Part shown: piece after piece, positions 17,279 to 26,865 of the stretch
Layout of the letters: every line of letters starts with the position of its first letter
Position numbering within the stretch: the first letter of the stretch is position 1
DNA from: Haladaptatus halobius
GTDB lineage: Archaea; Halobacteriota; Halobacteria; Halobacteriales; Haladaptataceae
Assembly: GCF_020618475.1 (NCBI RefSeq)
Contig: NZ_CP085338.1
Span: 248,001-312,000 of the forward strand
Direction: 5' to 3'
Length of the DNA: 64,000 bases
Program-made: the position numbers and the translations under genes
Notes under the pieces: model-generated
Database searches by the model: none
What the model saw: the letters and a program-made list of their open reading frames with translations, nothing else
What the model was told of the DNA's origin: nothing

Positions 17279-18274
17279 ATGGCACTGGAGATACACTACA
17301 ACGTGTACGGTTGCTTCCGCGATCCACGTTCTGATGTTAAACTAGCCAAGGAAGCGATAAATGCAGGCTTCGAGGGAATTTGGATTGGCGATCACTTCCT
17401 CCCATGGATCGATTCGCGGCCGTATTCCCATCACGTCCTCCCGTGGTTCGGCTCGCTAATGAACGAGATTCCGGACGTTCCGGTCGGGACCTCGGTCACG
17501 TGTCCAATGCTTCGGTACCGCCCGCCGCTACTCGCACAGGCTATCGCAACCCTCGATAATATGTATCCAGGTCGATTCAATCTTGGGGTCGGTGTTGGGG
17601 AAGCTCTCAACGAAGCCCACTTCGTCGATACGTATCCTGGCTGGGATGAGCGAGCGGAAAAGATGATTGAGGCGCTTGCGCTGATGGACCGGCTTTGGAA
17701 TTCGGACCGGTACATACGTCACAAAGGGAAATACTTCGACTACGAGCATCTGAAACTTTACACTCCTCCAAAGGAGCACATTCCAATCCACTGGGCCGGG
17801 TGGGGACCAAAGTCTTGTGCTTATGCCGCCAAACATGCAGATCACCTCATCACTGCCGCGCCAGCCGATACTATCGCAGACCGTATCATTCCTAATTACG
17901 AGCGCGGTCTCGAAAAAGCGGGCCGTTCCATGTCGGACGTGGATATCACAACAGAGTTGGCGATCAACTTTGGCAATTCCGAGGAATTGATTACGCGGAT
18001 TCGTGAGCGCGGAGAATACATTCCTGCTGACCGCGAACGGTACAACCCGGATCCGCGATCAATCCAGCGCGTGGCGACCAATGAACTTGCAACGATGACC
18101 GACAAAGAAATCGCCGAAAACAACACCATCACTGACGATCCAAACGACATCATCGAGGAACTGCATCGGTTGGAAGATGCCGGCGTCACCCGCGTACTAA
18201 TCGGGAGCAATGTTGGCAATCCCATGGAGACGATTCAGGCATTTGAGAGTGAGGTGTTTCCATCGTTCTCCTGA
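17279..18274 (+). CDS. LLM-class (F420/flavin-dependent) oxidoreductase
   Basis: A 331-residue luciferase-like monooxygenase/F420-dependent reductase fold (TIM barrel). Family features: GFEGIWIGDHFLPW near the N-terminus, RYRPPLLAQAIATLDNMYPGR in the barrel, GVGVGEALNE, and PIHWAGWGPKSCAYAAKHAD towards the C-terminus. In archaea such proteins mostly use F420 and act on alcohols, sugars or methylene-tetrahydromethanopterin. Here it leads a series with the enolase-superfamily gene (18319) and the aldolase (19676), each with its own TATA-like box, so a sugar (keto)reductase/dehydrogenase role is likely, but the substrate is unknown. Confidence 0.85.
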   Translation: MALEIHYNVYGCFRDPRSDVKLAKEAINAGFEGIWIGDHFLPWIDSRPYSHHVLPWFGSLMNEIPDVPVGTSVTCPMLRYRPPLLAQAIATLDNMYPGRFNLGVGVGEALNEAHFVDTYPGWDERAEKMIEALALMDRLWNSDRYIRHKGKYFDYEHLKLYTPPKEHIPIHWAGWGPKSCAYAAKHADHLITAAPADTIADRIIPNYERGLEKAGRSMSDVDITTELAINFGNSEELITRIRERGEYIPADRERYNPDPRSIQRVATNELATMTDKEIAENNTITDDPNDIIEELHRLEDAGVTRVLIGSNVGNPMETIQAFESEVFPSFS

Positions 18275-18284
18275 TCTTCGACGG

Positions 18285-18296
18285 TAGTTTTATTTC
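18285..18296 (+). promoter_or_regulatory. Putative TATA box for the enolase-superfamily gene
   Basis: An AT-rich tagttttatttc box centred about 28 bases before the ATG at 18319, allowing leaderless transcription even though the preceding gene ends only 44 bases upstream of that ATG. Confidence 0.4.
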
Positions 18297-18318
18297 ACCT
18301 AAAAAATAACACCTTCGT

Positions 18319-19479
18319 ATGGAAATAACTGACATAGAGGCTTATTCGGTTAATATCCCAGTCATTCCGCTAGACGAGGGGGGCATCGCCCCTTATGTAA
18401 CCAACCACGGAGAGGTGACAGACGTGAACCGGATGCTTGTTCGGGTCGAAACCGACGAGGACATCGTTGGATGGGGAGAAATGCGGATGTTCCTCTCGCC
18501 GATGGCGACTAAATCCGTTCTCGAAGATGGGATTGCTCCGTGGGTCATCAACCGCTCTCCCTTTGAGGTCGAGGGAATCCGGCGACAATTATTTATCGAG
18601 TACACCAACGCCGACATGTTCTTTGCACCAATCGAAATTGCTTGCTGGGATATTATCGGCAAATCACTTGGGAAGCCAATCTATGAACTGCTAGGTGGGT
18701 GGACCGCTCCGAACCTTAACGAGCGGACGAAGGAACCCATTACTATGGGTACTGAGCCGGTCGGCGTCGCCTATTGTGTCGGAATTCTCTCGGCGGAGGA
18801 ATCCCGGCAACAAGCCGCGAAGGCGCTTGACGAGGGGTTTTCAGTATTAAAAACGAAGGCCGGCCGTGACTGGCAGCAAGACATCGAGCGCATCAAAGCA
18901 ATGCATGATGAGACCGAAGGGCGGCTTGATTTCAGGCTGGACCCAAACCAAGGATGGCGATTTGACGAGGCAGTCCGTGTCGCTGCGTCCCTCGGTGACG
19001 CCGGTATCTACCTCCAATACCTAGAACAGCCGATCCGGGTGGACGCTCACGGAACGTTGGCTAAGCTCCGCGAACGGACCGCCCAACCCATTGGTCCGAA
19101 TGAGGATACTTACATCGCACATAACTTAACAGAGATGATCCAGAAAGACGCGCTCGATGTTGCCGTTCTTGACATGACGCCCGCTGGCGGCATATCGGCC
19201 GTGCGGCAACTAGCAAGTATCGCCGAAGATGCGGGTGTCCCAGCGACTCACCATTGTGCATTCGATCTCGGCGTTCGAACTGCAGCCATTGTCCACACCG
19301 TCAGCGGCGTTCCCGGGTTTAATCTTCCACCAGACTCTGTCTATTACGCCTGGGAGGACGACGTTCTTGTTGAGCCACTCACCGTCGAAGACGGTGCCAT
19401 CCCAGTGCCCGACAATCCTGGCCTCGGAATCGAGGTCGACGAACGCAAAATCGCAGAGTACGCCATAGACCTCGACTGA
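18319..19479 (+). CDS. Enolase-superfamily sugar acid dehydratase (mandelate racemase type)
   Basis: A 386-residue mandelate racemase/muconate lactonizing enzyme family protein. The N-terminal capping domain is followed by a barrel with the catalytic KxK at 178-180 (LKTKAG), metal ligands D208 (RLDPNQ), E236 (YLEQP) and E262 (PNEDT), and a His-containing strand at 311-312 (THHC). The KxK on strand 2 and the late His are the base pair used by galactonate/gluconate-type dehydratases and racemases. The expected role is dehydration of an aldonate to a 2-keto-3-deoxy acid, which the DapA-like aldolase at 19676 could then cleave. Confidence 0.88.
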   Translation: MEITDIEAYSVNIPVIPLDEGGIAPYVTNHGEVTDVNRMLVRVETDEDIVGWGEMRMFLSPMATKSVLEDGIAPWVINRSPFEVEGIRRQLFIEYTNADMFFAPIEIACWDIIGKSLGKPIYELLGGWTAPNLNERTKEPITMGTEPVGVAYCVGILSAEESRQQAAKALDEGFSVLKTKAGRDWQQDIERIKAMHDETEGRLDFRLDPNQGWRFDEAVRVAASLGDAGIYLQYLEQPIRVDAHGTLAKLRERTAQPIGPNEDTYIAHNLTEMIQKDALDVAVLDMTPAGGISAVRQLASIAEDAGVPATHHCAFDLGVRTAAIVHTVSGVPGFNLPPDSVYYAWEDDVLVEPLTVEDGAIPVPDNPGLGIEVDERKIAEYAIDLD

Positions 19480-19642
19480 TCCACTTTACCCGACTGCTAA
19501 CCGCTTCCACCGCCGACTCACACTGCCCCTCACCGAATGCATCAGAATGAACGGGCCCAAGTTTCATTACAACCGACAGTCTTATATGGGGAGTTATCTG
19601 GAGGTTTAGCGAACGCAAAGCCCGTTATGAACACCGAAACTG

Positions 19643-19650
19643 TATTATTT
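19643..19650 (+). promoter_or_regulatory. Putative TATA box for the aldolase gene
   Basis: tattattt centred about 30 bases upstream of the ATG at 19676. Confidence 0.35.
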
Positions 19651-19675
19651 GTGTTGATCGATTGTATGTATTAGT

Positions 19676-20590
19676 ATGCAAATCCGCGGAGCCATTCCAC
19701 CGATGCTTACCCCTACGACCAGTGAGATGGACGTCGATACGAACACACTTCGCGACTTCACCGCTTTTCTCGTCGAGGGCGGAGTCCATGCGCTGTTTCC
19801 GATGGGGACTACTGGCGAGTTCGCCAGCTTGACACACCAACAGCGGAAGACGGTCATTCAAGCCGTTGTGGAAGAATCAAGAGGACTGCCAGTTCTCGCC
19901 GGATGCGGTGGAACATCCGTCCGAGCGGTCAGCGAGCAACTCGATAGTATCACGGATGCGGGTGCAGATGTGGCCGTCGTCGTTACCCCGTATTATTTCC
20001 AAACTACCCAGGAGGGAGTTCAGCGGTTCTACGAACAAGTGGCATTGGAGGCTTCGATTCCGATTTACCTATACAATATTCCCCAGCTTACCGGTTTTGC
20101 TCTCGAACGAGCTACAGTAGAACGGCTCGTGGAGCATCCGAACATCATTGGGATCAAAGACTCGTCGGGTGACTTCCCATTTTTCATGGATTTGCTCGAT
20201 ACCACCGCTTCGTCTTTTACCGTACTTCAAGGTATCCCGACATTCGCGATCAACTCGCTCGATCGAGGTGCGGACGGCATCATTGCAGGATTGGCGAACA
20301 TTTTTCCTAAGCTAGTGAGTGAAATCTACAATGCACACGATTCCGGAGACTATCTCGGTGCACAGAAGCGACAATCAAAAGTTCTCTTTCCGATTATCGG
20401 GAGCATGCATTCGATGCCGACAGTGCCGGCACTCAAGTATCTCTCGGCGGAAGTCGGTCGGGACCTCGGTGGAACCCTTCCGCCGTTACCCAATCTGAAC
20501 TCAGAACAGTGCGACCGTCTCGATACCTGCCTTCAGACGGTCATGGATACCGAATTCATCGGTGAAGAAGAGATGAATCGTCGAATGTGA
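19676..20590 (+). CDS. Dihydrodipicolinate synthase/KDG aldolase family protein
   Basis: A 304-residue class I aldolase of the DapA family. The GTTGE motif (44-48) binds the keto-acid carboxylate, Y133 lies in IYLYNIP, and the Schiff-base lysine is K161 in GIKDSSGD. Length is normal. Given the enolase-superfamily dehydratase just upstream, cleavage of a 2-keto-3-deoxy sugar acid is the best guess; true DapA in lysine synthesis would normally sit among biosynthetic genes. A small CCCC-tttc-GGGG hairpin lies about 35 bases after the stop. Confidence 0.88.
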   Translation: MQIRGAIPPMLTPTTSEMDVDTNTLRDFTAFLVEGGVHALFPMGTTGEFASLTHQQRKTVIQAVVEESRGLPVLAGCGGTSVRAVSEQLDSITDAGADVAVVVTPYYFQTTQEGVQRFYEQVALEASIPIYLYNIPQLTGFALERATVERLVEHPNIIGIKDSSGDFPFFMDLLDTTASSFTVLQGIPTFAINSLDRGADGIIAGLANIFPKLVSEIYNAHDSGDYLGAQKRQSKVLFPIIGSMHSMPTVPALKYLSAEVGRDLGGTLPPLPNLNSEQCDRLDTCLQTVMDTEFIGEEEMNRRM

Positions 20591-20813
20591 TAGTGACCTC
20601 TAGGTTAAAAATCATAAGACCGATACCCCTTTCGGGGGGCTTACACTCCTATTACTGTAAATGTGGAACTAATATCAAAAATTTGGTATTGGGTAACAAG
20701 GAACAATCACTACAGGGTTCTAGTGTGATTTTCCACGAAACCGGTTAGAGAATTCAATCCAAACGCGCTTCACGCTTATTACGTCACGTACAGAAACCAA
20801 GTAGTTGCAAAGA

Positions 20814-20823
20814 AAGTTATTTG
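20814..20823 (+). promoter_or_regulatory. Putative TATA box for Gfo/Idh gene at 20848
   Basis: aagttattt-type box about 30 bases before the ATG at 20848, in line with a leaderless start. Confidence 0.35.
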
Positions 20824-20847
20824 TTCTCTTGTGCTAATCTAGATCAT

Positions 20848-21996
20848 ATGAATGATGGCATTCAGTTAGCGATAATTGGTGGCGGTCAACGTGGGCGAGC
20901 CCACGTGAAGGAGAGTTACGATGTAAGAGACGCGAACTATCTATACAGCGATAGATCGGACGAATATCCAGACCGGCTCTACGACCAGTACGCGAACAGG
21001 GTCCCATCATGGGTAGACGACGTGTCGGATCTTCAGCCCGAAATAGCGGCGATAATGGATCCGTCGGAGGAAGAGCGGAGAAAAACTAGCGAGATCTGCG
21101 AGCGGCATGGAGACGAGCCCGAACTGTTCCAGACACTCGACGAACTCCTGGCGACCGCCGAGTTCAACGCTGCGATCGTAGCCTCACCTCCGGCCGTTCA
21201 CAAAGAAGCTTTGCTTCCACTCATGGACGGAGATATTGACATCCTGTGTGAGAAGGGCATCGTCACGACACTCGCTGATTACGATGAGATAATCGAGGCC
21301 CACGAGAGGTCTGACAGCACCTTCTATTCGGGGTTCAATCTCCGATCATCACCGTATTTCATGCGGATCAAGGAGCTATTGTCAGATGACATCGTCGGCG
21401 ACCTCGGGATGATCTCTTGTCAGGAGGCGCGCGGGCCGTTCTTCGCGCGATATGCCTACTCGCGTGAAATGGGCGGTGGTGCACTACTCGACAAGAATTC
21501 TCACGACTTCGACGTGTTTAACTGGTTTGTTGAGTCCGATCCGGTCCACGTGTTCGCCTACGGCGGCCAACACGCCCTGAAAGAGAACAACAACGTAAAG
21601 GACCACGCTAGCGTTGTGATTGAGTACGCCGACAATACCGTCGCTACACTTGAGTTGTGTCTGTTCGCTCCGTTCGGCGAACGGACTCGCCTCTACGAAC
21701 TTCGCGGGGATGAAGGGCTGCTGCGGACGCCGGAAGGAGACCAAGAGAACATACGGTTCTTCGGAAAGATGAAGCGGGACGAGTATTCTGTACGGTCACC
21801 GAAATCGTCCGGGCACGGGGGGGCGGATTACATTCAAATGAAGCGATTCCTCCGATGTGTACAGGGAGAGGAAGAACCGCCCGCGACGCTGATGGATGCA
21901 AAGAAGTCTGCGGCGATCGCGTTCGGAGCTGAGAAGTCTATTGACGACGGAATCGAGGTGCAGATCACAGACGACTACAACATCGAAGAAGCATAG
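20848..21996 (+). CDS. Gfo/Idh/MocA family oxidoreductase with variant EKG motif
   Basis: A 382-residue Gfo/Idh protein. The Rossmann start is LAIIGGGQRGRAH. The motif that is EKP in nearly all relatives reads LCEKGIVT here, so the Pro after the conserved Lys is replaced by Gly. The C-terminal catalytic stretch is GGGALLDKNSHDFDVFNW. ATG at 20848 is chosen over the TTG at 20821 because the Rossmann strand follows at once and a TATA-like box precedes it. It is a paralog of 25063-26223 and of the relic at 11981-12148 (common HGGADY.QM..FLRC and DAKK.AAIA tail). Substrate unknown. Confidence 0.88.
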   Translation: MNDGIQLAIIGGGQRGRAHVKESYDVRDANYLYSDRSDEYPDRLYDQYANRVPSWVDDVSDLQPEIAAIMDPSEEERRKTSEICERHGDEPELFQTLDELLATAEFNAAIVASPPAVHKEALLPLMDGDIDILCEKGIVTTLADYDEIIEAHERSDSTFYSGFNLRSSPYFMRIKELLSDDIVGDLGMISCQEARGPFFARYAYSREMGGGALLDKNSHDFDVFNWFVESDPVHVFAYGGQHALKENNNVKDHASVVIEYADNTVATLELCLFAPFGERTRLYELRGDEGLLRTPEGDQENIRFFGKMKRDEYSVRSPKSSGHGGADYIQMKRFLRCVQGEEEPPATLMDAKKSAAIAFGAEKSIDDGIEVQITDDYNIEEA

Positions 21997-23250
21997 TCGG
22001 CGCCAGTCCAAATAGCGAAGACAACAGCTCTACATTAACGGGCAAGATATTTTCTTTGTCTGTACTACTCGATCGAAATATTGTCGCTTGATCCTTGTGA
22101 TCTTCAATTATTTTGTCGCATTTTGAAATTTGTTGTGAACCAAACGATCGTTTTTGAGGAACTAAAGCAGGTAACCATCCAGGATGGAGTGATCACAAAC
22201 CTGATACCGTGGAAATGCTTGTGGAGACGGAGCGTACGCTGAGCTTCGAATACTTGACGGCGAGTATCCACGCGAGTCGAGGTGGTTCGAGTGCGGATAC
22301 CCGTACAGGCCAGGTTACAACATCGTCAGAACTGTAATCGGAACTAACAAATATTTGAAGTATTCATCTGCCAGTTACAGGTCAGAACTTACAATATCTA
22401 CCGCGAGTGTGTTATCGTTGAGACCGATCACTGTCCCAATGTTAACGACATATCCCTAAGGTGGACCGTATTTTTCACTATCGTAGAAATCGTGATGAAC
22501 GGCGTCTTACTCGGTCAAGGGGCGTAGGGGAAATTGGTCTCATTGTTTGGTTTGTTGGAGCAGTCAACCACCCAAACATGCTGCTTTGCCCGGGGTGGCG
22601 GATGTTCCTAATCGATCTTGCAGCCTCGCGATTCGATTACGACCCCTCAACCCGTCCGATGTTCGGACGGTGCACATCGATGAAGGCTATCCGTAGACAT
22701 GATGACACCAGTTATAGAGAGCGGCCGAAACGCAGCGTTCGAAGTGACCAGAAACGAGGACGTCATCATGAACGGACTTGAGGCAATTAGCGAAGAAGGG
22801 GATGGAAGGTCATCCATTAGTAGTTCGCGCAGGAAGACCCCATTCAACTTCCACGATGACTGCAATGAACCCAGTTAGTAGAGTAACGTTTGGTAAACTC
22901 CGTCAGGTGTCAATGGTCATGCGGATCGGGATCTAATTATATACCTTACTGAATTTGGACGAATCGCTGCCGTAGACGATGAAACGGGTCGGAAACGACC
23001 TTCGAGGCCTTCAACTCTCCGGACCTAAAGAAACCACTTCCGAGGAGATAGTGTCTGTGATCACCGCCACCGATCTCCATTTGACCGGCGCACATATTTG
23101 TCTTGATGAATTCAGGGACGTCTATACGGTAACACTCCCTACGTATGACACGATCCAGTGCGATGGGTTCGTTTTCTAATCCTACGATCGTGATGCGTTC
23201 AAGTTTGAAGCGGCCGCTCGCGAGGGGACACGACCTCACGTCGTTGGCTG
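21997..23250. other. Gene-poor region with decayed coding sequence
   Basis: No intact gene is convincing over these 1.25 kb. Several stretches look coding but are broken: around 22235-22370 one forward frame gives an RILDGEYPRESRWFECG-like run; around 22460-22500 another gives a hydrophobic TVFFTIVEIVMNGVLLG run; 22700-22880 gives an acidic run of 59 codons. Frames switch repeatedly, as expected for old pseudogenes. It continues into the broken isomerase at 23250-23633. Confidence 0.45.
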
Positions 23251-23620
23251 AACGACTCGAGAAAACGACGTGCAGCTGTACTATCCTTACCATACCTTCG
23301 ATTTCACACCGCTCAACAACGGAACCGCGTTCGACGTCTTTGCGCAGGCCGCCTTTGACTTCAGCCTCCAAATCGAGAACGAGTTGACCAATCATGCCGG
23401 CGTCGAAAGCCCGAAGATCAACCTCGCCGGTCTCGAGAAACATGTGGTAGGACTTCATCGATCCCGGCCGACTGTCGGTCAGCTAGACGACATTAATCCG
23501 GTCACCGTACTGGTCAAGAAGTGCAACCGGATCGACGCCTGTGCCAATGTCGATTGGGTCGTCTCCGAGCACAGCCTCACAGACGACCGAACACGTCGTT
23601 GGAAAAGGCTGTAGATGCAA
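23250..23620 (-). pseudogene. Decayed TIM-barrel sugar isomerase/epimerase
   Basis: Read on the minus strand, the region gives GDDPIDIGTGVDPVALLDQ, then YGDRINVV, an in-frame TAG at about 23485, LTDSRPGSMKS, and GEVDLRAFDA followed by LVLDLEAEVKGGL. This is the pattern of the C-terminal barrel half of xylose-isomerase-like enzymes (ligand-bearing DxG strand, HLxD strand, then VDxxAF and a final LxxE). The premature stop and loss of the N-terminal half show it is dead. It lies directly downstream of the Gfo/Idh gene 23634-24680 and was probably its operon partner. Confidence 0.6.
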
Positions 23621-23633
23621 TTCTTGAAAAGCG

Positions 23634-24680
23634 TTAGGCCAAATCCAGGTCCCCCGACTCGATCATTGTAACCAGCGGATTATCATCGATGTCGAGCGGC
23701 AGGTCGACTCGTCCTCGCCGTCGAACGGACTCGTAGATTCCGAAGGCTAATTCTGTTCCAATGAGCGCCCGACGGGCTGACAGGAGCGGTTCCTTATCCG
23801 AGTCTAGGCAGTTAACGACGTGCGCGACTCCTTCCTCCAGAGGATTGCCGTAATCGCAGTCAATCGTCTCCCATCCTTTGCCGGTGCGTCGAATACGGAG
23901 TGGTTCGTCGCTCCAGAAGTCTAACTCGATCTCGCCATTAGTGCCGACCACGCGGTTGAGGGCACCGATCGAATCCATGCCGTGACCGGTTGAGATGAGT
24001 CCGTAAACCCCGTTCTCGTACTGCCAGAGGGCGAGTGCCTGTCCTTCGATGTGGACGCCGTTCCTTCGCTCCTCCTCGCGGTAGTCAATCGCGCCCAGCA
24101 CCCATGCCGCAGGGACATCACCGGTGAAGTAGCTACAGAGATCCAGTTGATGGATTCCGGCCTCGAATAGATCACGTCGGGAAGCCTCGACACGCCGAAC
24201 CTCACCGACGGCCCCATCTTCAATCAGTGCCATTGCACGCTCGACCGGCTCGGAAAATCGTAGCTGGTGGTCGATTGTGAGCTGGATTCCCTGACGTGCG
24301 CATTCCTGAGTTATCAGTTTCGCATCGCCCCACCTGTCGGCTATGGGCTTCTCGCTGTGGATCGCCCGCAGATCGCCCTCATTCGCACAGTCAAGAACGA
24401 TAGGTGCATGGGTTGGGATCGGGGTCGTGATGCTCACGATATCGAGATCTACGTCGCGGAGCATCTCGACGTGGTCCGTATACGTGTTTGCCACCTCAAT
24501 TCCGAATGTATCCGCGAACTTCTTCGCGTTTTCAGGAACAACGTCCGCACACCCCACCAGTTCACAGCTTTCGAGCACCTGATATGAATCACCGTGACGA
24601 TAGCCCATTGCCATGCCTGTTTCTTCATTTCCCCCAGGCTGTGCACCGGTACCAATGACTCCGACAGCGTACTTAGCCAT
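23634..24680 (-). CDS. Gfo/Idh/MocA family oxidoreductase
   Basis: A 348-residue Gfo/Idh protein. The Rossmann start is VGVIGTGAQPGGNEETGMAMGYRH, with an insertion of about ten residues after the first Gly-rich turn compared with its neighbours. The EKP motif is HSEKPIADRW; the C-terminal stretch FEAGIHQLDLCSYF supplies the catalytic His. It differs clearly from the other subfamilies in the window. Immediately downstream on the same strand are the remains of a TIM-barrel isomerase, a common operon partner for this family in cyclitol or keto-sugar pathways. Confidence 0.88.
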   Translation of the reverse strand: MAKYAVGVIGTGAQPGGNEETGMAMGYRHGDSYQVLESCELVGCADVVPENAKKFADTFGIEVANTYTDHVEMLRDVDLDIVSITTPIPTHAPIVLDCANEGDLRAIHSEKPIADRWGDAKLITQECARQGIQLTIDHQLRFSEPVERAMALIEDGAVGEVRRVEASRRDLFEAGIHQLDLCSYFTGDVPAAWVLGAIDYREEERRNGVHIEGQALALWQYENGVYGLISTGHGMDSIGALNRVVGTNGEIELDFWSDEPLRIRRTGKGWETIDCDYGNPLEEGVAHVVNCLDSDKEPLLSARRALIGTELAFGIYESVRRRGRVDLPLDIDDNPLVTMIESGDLDLA

Positions 24681-24969
24681 GCGTTATTCTTTCGAACATT
24701 AGTACCTAAATATGATGGAAGCGACAATCAAAGGTATATTGACAATTGGTGAGGTCGAGAGTAGACCGTTGAGCGGACCGAATCACGACACAATGCTACG
24801 AAGACCGCTTCTCCGGGATATCTCTGATGAGTCGTGCCAGTGGGCCTATTCAACTGGTTTACGTCTTCCTCGAAACTGAACCAACCAGACTGGTGAACAA
24901 AACTGAGAATAGGAGAGCCGTCTTTGAACAAATGGGTTCGGATTTATACTGTATAGCAATCAGGTGTAC

Positions 24970-25009
24970 GTTGACATCCTCCCCGCCCGGAAGGGCGAGG
25001 ATGTCAACT
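24970..25009. repeat. Solo TnpB-element end hairpin
   Basis: A near-perfect inverted repeat: ttgacatcctc at 24971 pairs with gaggatgtcaa ending at 25007, around a CGCCC-ggaa-GGGCG centre. The same gacatcctcccCGCCC..GGGCG design begins the coding-less elements at 31757 and 44821. Here only the end hairpin remains. It ends about 22 bases before the TATA box of the gene at 25063, so it could act as a terminator or promoter insulator. Confidence 0.65.
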
Positions 25010-25030
25010 GGCAGATTCTACGCACGACAA

Positions 25031-25040
25031 AAATTTAAAT
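25031..25040 (+). promoter_or_regulatory. TATA box for Gfo/Idh gene at 25063
   Basis: aaatttaaat centred about 27 bases upstream of the ATG at 25063; textbook spacing for leaderless haloarchaeal transcription, and it decides the ATG over the in-frame TTG at 25054. Confidence 0.55.
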
Positions 25041-25062
25041 AACATCCACACAATTGTCGGCT

Positions 25063-26223
25063 ATGGCTTCTACTCGACTTGCTGTCGTTGGCGGTGGCGA
25101 TCGCGCACGCCATCACGTTCACCAGGTGTACACGGTCCGCGACCGGGAGTATCCGTTCTCCGCGGAGGACCAGTGGTCGATCGTCGGAGAGGCAGCCTAC
25201 AAGAAACACGCGCCTGACCCGCCGTCGTGGACCCAGGGAATTAGCGATCTCGATCCGGAAGTGACAGCCGTGTTCGATCCAGACAAAGCAGCTCGCAAGC
25301 GGCTCGGCCAGCTCTGCGTCGACAAGGGGGACGATCCGACGCTGTACGATTCCTTCCGAGCACTGGTCGATGACGGCTCTTTCGACGCTGTCATTGTCGC
25401 CTCGCCAAACTTTGCCCACCTCGAACAGGCGACCGCGCTCCTCGAACGCGGGATCGACACGTTCTGCGAGAAGCCAATCGGCCTCACGCTGGCAGAGCAC
25501 GATCTACTCATAGAGGCCGACGACCGATCCGATGGATTGTTTTTTGTTGGATTTAATCTCCGATCTCACCCCGTATACACGAAGATTTCTGAATTGATCG
25601 ACGACGGTACAATCGGTAAACTCGGGATGATCACCAGTCACAACGTCCGTGTCCCATTTCCCCCAGGATTCCGGTACTCAGATGGACGTTCCGGCGGAAC
25701 TCTCTTGGAAAAAAATTGTCATGATTTCGATCTCTACAACTGGTATACCGGAGCGGATCCGGTCCGAGTCGCGGCGATTGGTGGACAGCGAGTGCTCTCA
25801 AAGGAAACCGACACGATCGATCATGCAACCACCATTGTGGAGTACGAAAACGGCGTTAAGGCTACCCTTGAACTTTCGCTGTTCTCGCCATTTACACAGG
25901 GGCGACACCGGAGCTACTTTGTTCGCGGAGACGATGGCATCATTCGAACGCCAGAGGAAGCGGGTACACTCGATCTGTTCAACCGGACCACTGCGAGTCG
26001 AATTCAGACGCGGCCCAACGCCGCCGCCGGCGAGGCTAACCATGGCGGCGCCGACTACCGTCAGATGATTCGATTCCTCCGTTGTCTCCAGGGTAATGCG
26101 ATCAGACCGGCCTCGCCGAATGACGCGAAGAAAGCTGCTGCGATCGCCATCGCCGCTCAAGAGTCGATCAAACACGGTCCGTTTTACCGGATCGACGACG
26201 AGTACAATGTCAAACCGGAGTGA
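25063..26223 (+). CDS. Gfo/Idh/MocA family oxidoreductase
   Basis: A 386-residue Gfo/Idh enzyme with Rossmann start LAVVGGGDRARHH, EKP motif FCEKPIGLT and catalytic stretch SGGTLLEKNCHDFDLYNWY. It is paralogous to 20848-21996 over its whole length, but this copy keeps EKP where the other has EKG. The codon use and acidic composition match the surroundings. A transposon-end hairpin and a TATA box lie directly upstream. Single-gene transcript likely, as the next gene is convergent. Confidence 0.9.
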   Translation: MASTRLAVVGGGDRARHHVHQVYTVRDREYPFSAEDQWSIVGEAAYKKHAPDPPSWTQGISDLDPEVTAVFDPDKAARKRLGQLCVDKGDDPTLYDSFRALVDDGSFDAVIVASPNFAHLEQATALLERGIDTFCEKPIGLTLAEHDLLIEADDRSDGLFFVGFNLRSHPVYTKISELIDDGTIGKLGMITSHNVRVPFPPGFRYSDGRSGGTLLEKNCHDFDLYNWYTGADPVRVAAIGGQRVLSKETDTIDHATTIVEYENGVKATLELSLFSPFTQGRHRSYFVRGDDGIIRTPEEAGTLDLFNRTTASRIQTRPNAAAGEANHGGADYRQMIRFLRCLQGNAIRPASPNDAKKAAAIAIAAQESIKHGPFYRIDDEYNVKPE

Positions 26224-26314
26224 GTACCGAAATTGGCCTACAGGTATGTCGCGGGTTGTCTCGAATCGGTGTAGTGGATCCCGTCGGCGATCCCCTCAGT
26301 TCTATTTCAGTCGC

Positions 26315-26761
26315 TCATGAGCGGGCAAGATACAAGCTCTGAAGAACAAATGGCGGAACGATCGTGATCAGGGCGTACCAGACAGCGCCGCCCAGAAGCG
26401 CGAACTCCGTCATATATCCACCCCGTTTCCAATTGTATCCGAGTACGGGAAGCCCTATCCCGGCTACCACCATTCCGAACAGCGCGACTCCGACCCCGCT
26501 ATAGAAAATCATCTCTACTGCCGCTTCGGTGCGGCCGACTAAGAGCATCCCGACAGTATACACGACCACATGGCTGATCCCAATCACGGCAGCGGCAAAC
26601 AGGTAGTTGAGCCACCACTTGTTGGTTTGTCCAACTCGGAACAACGGTTGAAGCTGCCGGAGGAGCAGGAATGGCGACCACGCTACCGCAATATACCCTC
26701 CTGTAATCAATCCTAGTAAGACAACGGTAAACACCTTAGCGATGATTTCGGTCACTGCCAT
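26315..26761 (-). CDS. Four-helix membrane protein of unknown function
   Basis: A 148-residue protein with four predicted membrane helices (about 8-28, 48-70, 80-105, 118-140) and short loops, one with GYNWKRGGYM. No family recognised. It stands alone, convergent with the Gfo/Idh gene and divergent from the hydrolase gene at 26866, so its promoter overlaps that of the hydrolase. Confidence 0.65.
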   Translation of the reverse strand: MAVTEIIAKVFTVVLLGLITGGYIAVAWSPFLLLRQLQPLFRVGQTNKWWLNYLFAAAVIGISHVVVYTVGMLLVGRTEAAVEMIFYSGVGVALFGMVVAGIGLPVLGYNWKRGGYMTEFALLGGAVWYALITIVPPFVLQSLYLARS

Positions 26762-26865
26762 TTGAGTGTAGTTTTGCAGGGCAGGAAAAAATAGTTGATG
26801 CTGGTCTAGTTTCGCTCGTTTATATCACCGCAATGTCTTTATCATTACTGGTCAGTATCTCTTGT

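Noticed and set aside
22946..23458. 170-codon minus-strand open frame as an intact gene
   Set aside because: Only its first part matches a sugar isomerase, and the matching frame continues upstream past a stop codon; treated as part of a pseudogene.
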